Positions 31,211 through 32,397 of a DNA stretch of 32,397 bases are shown here, piece by piece. The position numbers and the translations under genes are program-made. Origin of the DNA: a virus; the IMG/VR virus record IMGVR_UViG_3300044858_003382, positions 1-32,397 of that record. The stretch is one strand, 5' to 3'. The notes beneath the pieces were generated by a model that was given only the letters and a program-made list of their open reading frames with translations, searched no databases and was not told the origin of the DNA. Position 1 is the first letter of the stretch. The number at the start of each line of letters is the position of its first letter.

Positions 31211-31830
31211 TTTATGATTGAAAGGTTTGAAAGTGTATCGATGCTTGTGTTCGGATTAAATACAAGTAGTTTAATATTTCGCTTGCGCTTGCCCCAGTTC
31301 CAAGGCAGGATGTGCTTGGCCTTCCATCGGTCCTTTGATTCAAGCACAGCGATCTGGTTGGTGGTCTTGGTTTGAACCGTTGCCGAATCGCCCTCCACCA
31401 GAACAGTACCGGATTCAAATTTGGAATGCCATTTTAAAACTTTGGCAGGAATCCGAATTGTATCCCGGACTGTGATCCGGATTACAGTGGTATCGTGTAC
31501 CGGTACTTTAACAATTCGGTCTGTGGTTAATTTTGCTTCCACCACACTGAGCACTTTACCCAGATCCTGATTTGTTTTTTTCGAAAACTCGGCCAGCTTA
31601 TCATCCATGAGGTTTGAGAATGTTTCCTTCGATACCTCTGCTTTGGGCTGGCTTGCTACCGTCTCCCCGGTTGCCGATTTGGTTATTATGGTTTGAGGAT
31701 TAGATACCTGGTTCAATCCTTTGATTTCTTCTTTGAGATCTGCGATCTGGTTGTAATCCAGGTAAATGAAAGCCACGCACCCACTAAGCAGAATAAGCAG
31801 TGGAAGAATATATCTAATTGTTCCATCCAT
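31207..31830 (-). CDS. Spanin-like membrane-anchored coiled-coil protein (copy 2)
   Basis: A 207-residue homologue of the protein at 359-985, with about ten residue differences and one residue shorter at the end (SIIK versus SIIQK). Here the hydrophobic N-terminus ends in LSGC, a regular lipobox, strengthening the idea that it is a lipoprotein; copy 1 has LCGC. Coupled to the XhlA-like gene by TGATG and to the holin-like gene by ATGA. Confidence 0.65.
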   Translation of the reverse strand: MDGTIRYILPLLILLSGCVAFIYLDYNQIADLKEEIKGLNQVSNPQTIITKSATGETVASQPKAEVSKETFSNLMDDKLAEFSKKTNQDLGKVLSVVEAKLTTDRIVKVPVHDTTVIRITVRDTIRIPAKVLKWHSKFESGTVLVEGDSATVQTKTTNQIAVLESKDRWKAKHILPWNWGKRKRNIKLLVFNPNTSIDTLSNLSIIK

Positions 31831-32111
31831 TAGTTTACGGATTGCCTCCGAGTGGTCCGCTGTGGCTTCAATGTTTCTTTACCTTCGAGGTATCCCTTCA
31901 GCATGGCCAGAGATTCGGATATCTCATGGAGTGCCTTAGTTAATTCCTTTCGCTCCTTCCGGTCCTCATGCGTTTCTTTCTCGAGGCAATCGACCTTTTC
32001 TTCGAGCTTGGTCATCTTATTGGATATGCGGATGTAGATCCCAATCACGGCACCTATTATCCCGGTAGCCGCAGCTATTAAATAGAGGTAGAATTCAAAG
32101 GGTAGTTGCAT
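31830..32111 (-). CDS. XhlA-like membrane/coiled-coil protein (copy 2)
   Basis: A 93-residue protein (MQLPFEFYLY..) from the ATG at 32111, equal to that at 985-1266 except for residue 2. A GTG at 32117 would extend it by two residues. An N-terminal transmembrane helix precedes a charged coiled coil. The upstream stop is TGA here and TAA in copy 1. Confidence 0.65.
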   Translation of the reverse strand: MQLPFEFYLYLIAAATGIIGAVIGIYIRISNKMTKLEEKVDCLEKETHEDRKERKELTKALHEISESLAMLKGYLEGKETLKPQRTTRRQSVN

Positions 32112-32113
32112 AA

Positions 32114-32397
32114 TCACAATCGAAAGGATTTTTTGGATGCGTTATCTGGCAGTGAAGCTTCGGCCGCTCTGGCTGTGGCTTCGGTTGGTACCGGAAAATC
32201 CGGATAGTCAGCAGCATTTTCATTCAGGAATTTCTTCAAAGCTGCCTCATAGCTGTCCGCCATCGATACATATTTCTGGAGCATCACACTAAGTTGGTCC
32301 TTGGTCCAGGTGATACCAGTACCGGTACTGGATTGGAACATGTTATCGGATGCAGTGGATACCTTCATGCCGGCACTGCTTAAAGTCACCACCATTT
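32114..32397 (-). CDS. Head-tail adaptor, C-terminal fragment (copy 2, cut by window end)
   Basis: The last 93 to 94 codons of the DUF6712-like adaptor gene. The visible residues are the same as the C-terminus of 1269-2279 (ending ASKKSFRL) despite silent base changes. The remainder of this copy lies beyond the window. Confidence 0.8.
   Translation of the reverse strand, partial: MVVTLSSAGMKVSTASDNMFQSSTGTGITWTKDQLSVMLQKYVSMADSYEAALKKFLNENAADYPDFPVPTEATARAAEASLPDNASKKSFRL

Larger units (their letters stand above)
30849..32397. repeat. Terminal homologous segment, copy 2
   Basis: The diverged second copy of 1-1552, starting within the endolysin gene and ending inside the adaptor gene. The first 116 bases are identical to 1-116; the holin-like protein is identical while the gene has about 20 silent differences. 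Only one of the two copies is expected in the real genome. Confidence 0.93.

Noticed and set aside
1-32397. Diversity-generating retroelement, retron or defence island
   Set aside because: No reverse transcriptase, template/variable repeat pair or recognised defence enzyme was found among the genes.

Overview
The window looks like a complete, circularly permuted genome of a temperate tailed phage (siphovirus type, HK97-fold capsid) of a Bacteroidetes host. The host assignment rests on a near-perfect Bacteroidetes-type promoter (TTG, 20 nt, TAAATTTG at 11254-11284), on head genes resembling families known mostly from Bacteroidetes phages (portal, a DUF6712-like adaptor, a DUF3987 helicase-like protein), and on weak Shine-Dalgarno signals. 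The last ~1.55 kb (30849-32397) is a diverged second copy of the first ~1.55 kb (1-1552), so the unique circle is about 30.85 kb. The two copies differ mostly at silent sites, which fits two co-occurring phage lineages joined in one contig better than a real duplication.

All genes run on the minus strand except the repressor (18327-18803) and the integrase (19078-20235). Read in the transcribed direction from 18.2 kb downward: an early operon of tightly packed small genes, with a DnaB N-domain-like protein and a DUF3987 ATPase, interrupted at 14637-14992 by a non-coding, dyad-symmetric array of ten GGWCC sites, and closed by a terminator at 12561-12591. A secreted cysteine-containing protein and a zinc-ribbon protein follow. 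A strong promoter then drives a small protein with a C-terminal sliding-clamp-binding motif, followed by the head genes: protease/scaffold, major capsid protein, a structural protein, TerS, TerL, portal and adaptor. The lysis cassette comes next: XhlA-like, spanin-like, holin-like, CHAP endolysin and a two-helix membrane protein. It wraps from 1.27 kb through the window junction to 30.2 kb. The tail genes run from 30.2 kb down to the tape measure at 20.2 kb and include a tail-tip protein with carbohydrate-binding-like modules, a fibre, a secreted SGNH hydrolase and an AT-rich lipoprotein cargo gene.

Between repressor and integrase lies a recognisable attP: a tRNA 3'-end mimic (18962-18986) flanked on both sides by 12-bp-phased GTGGCA repeats that look like integrase arm sites. 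Integration there would place the integrase and the repressor at opposite prophage ends. The feature most likely to be new biology is the symmetric GGWCC array, a candidate replication origin or other nucleoprotein assembly site.
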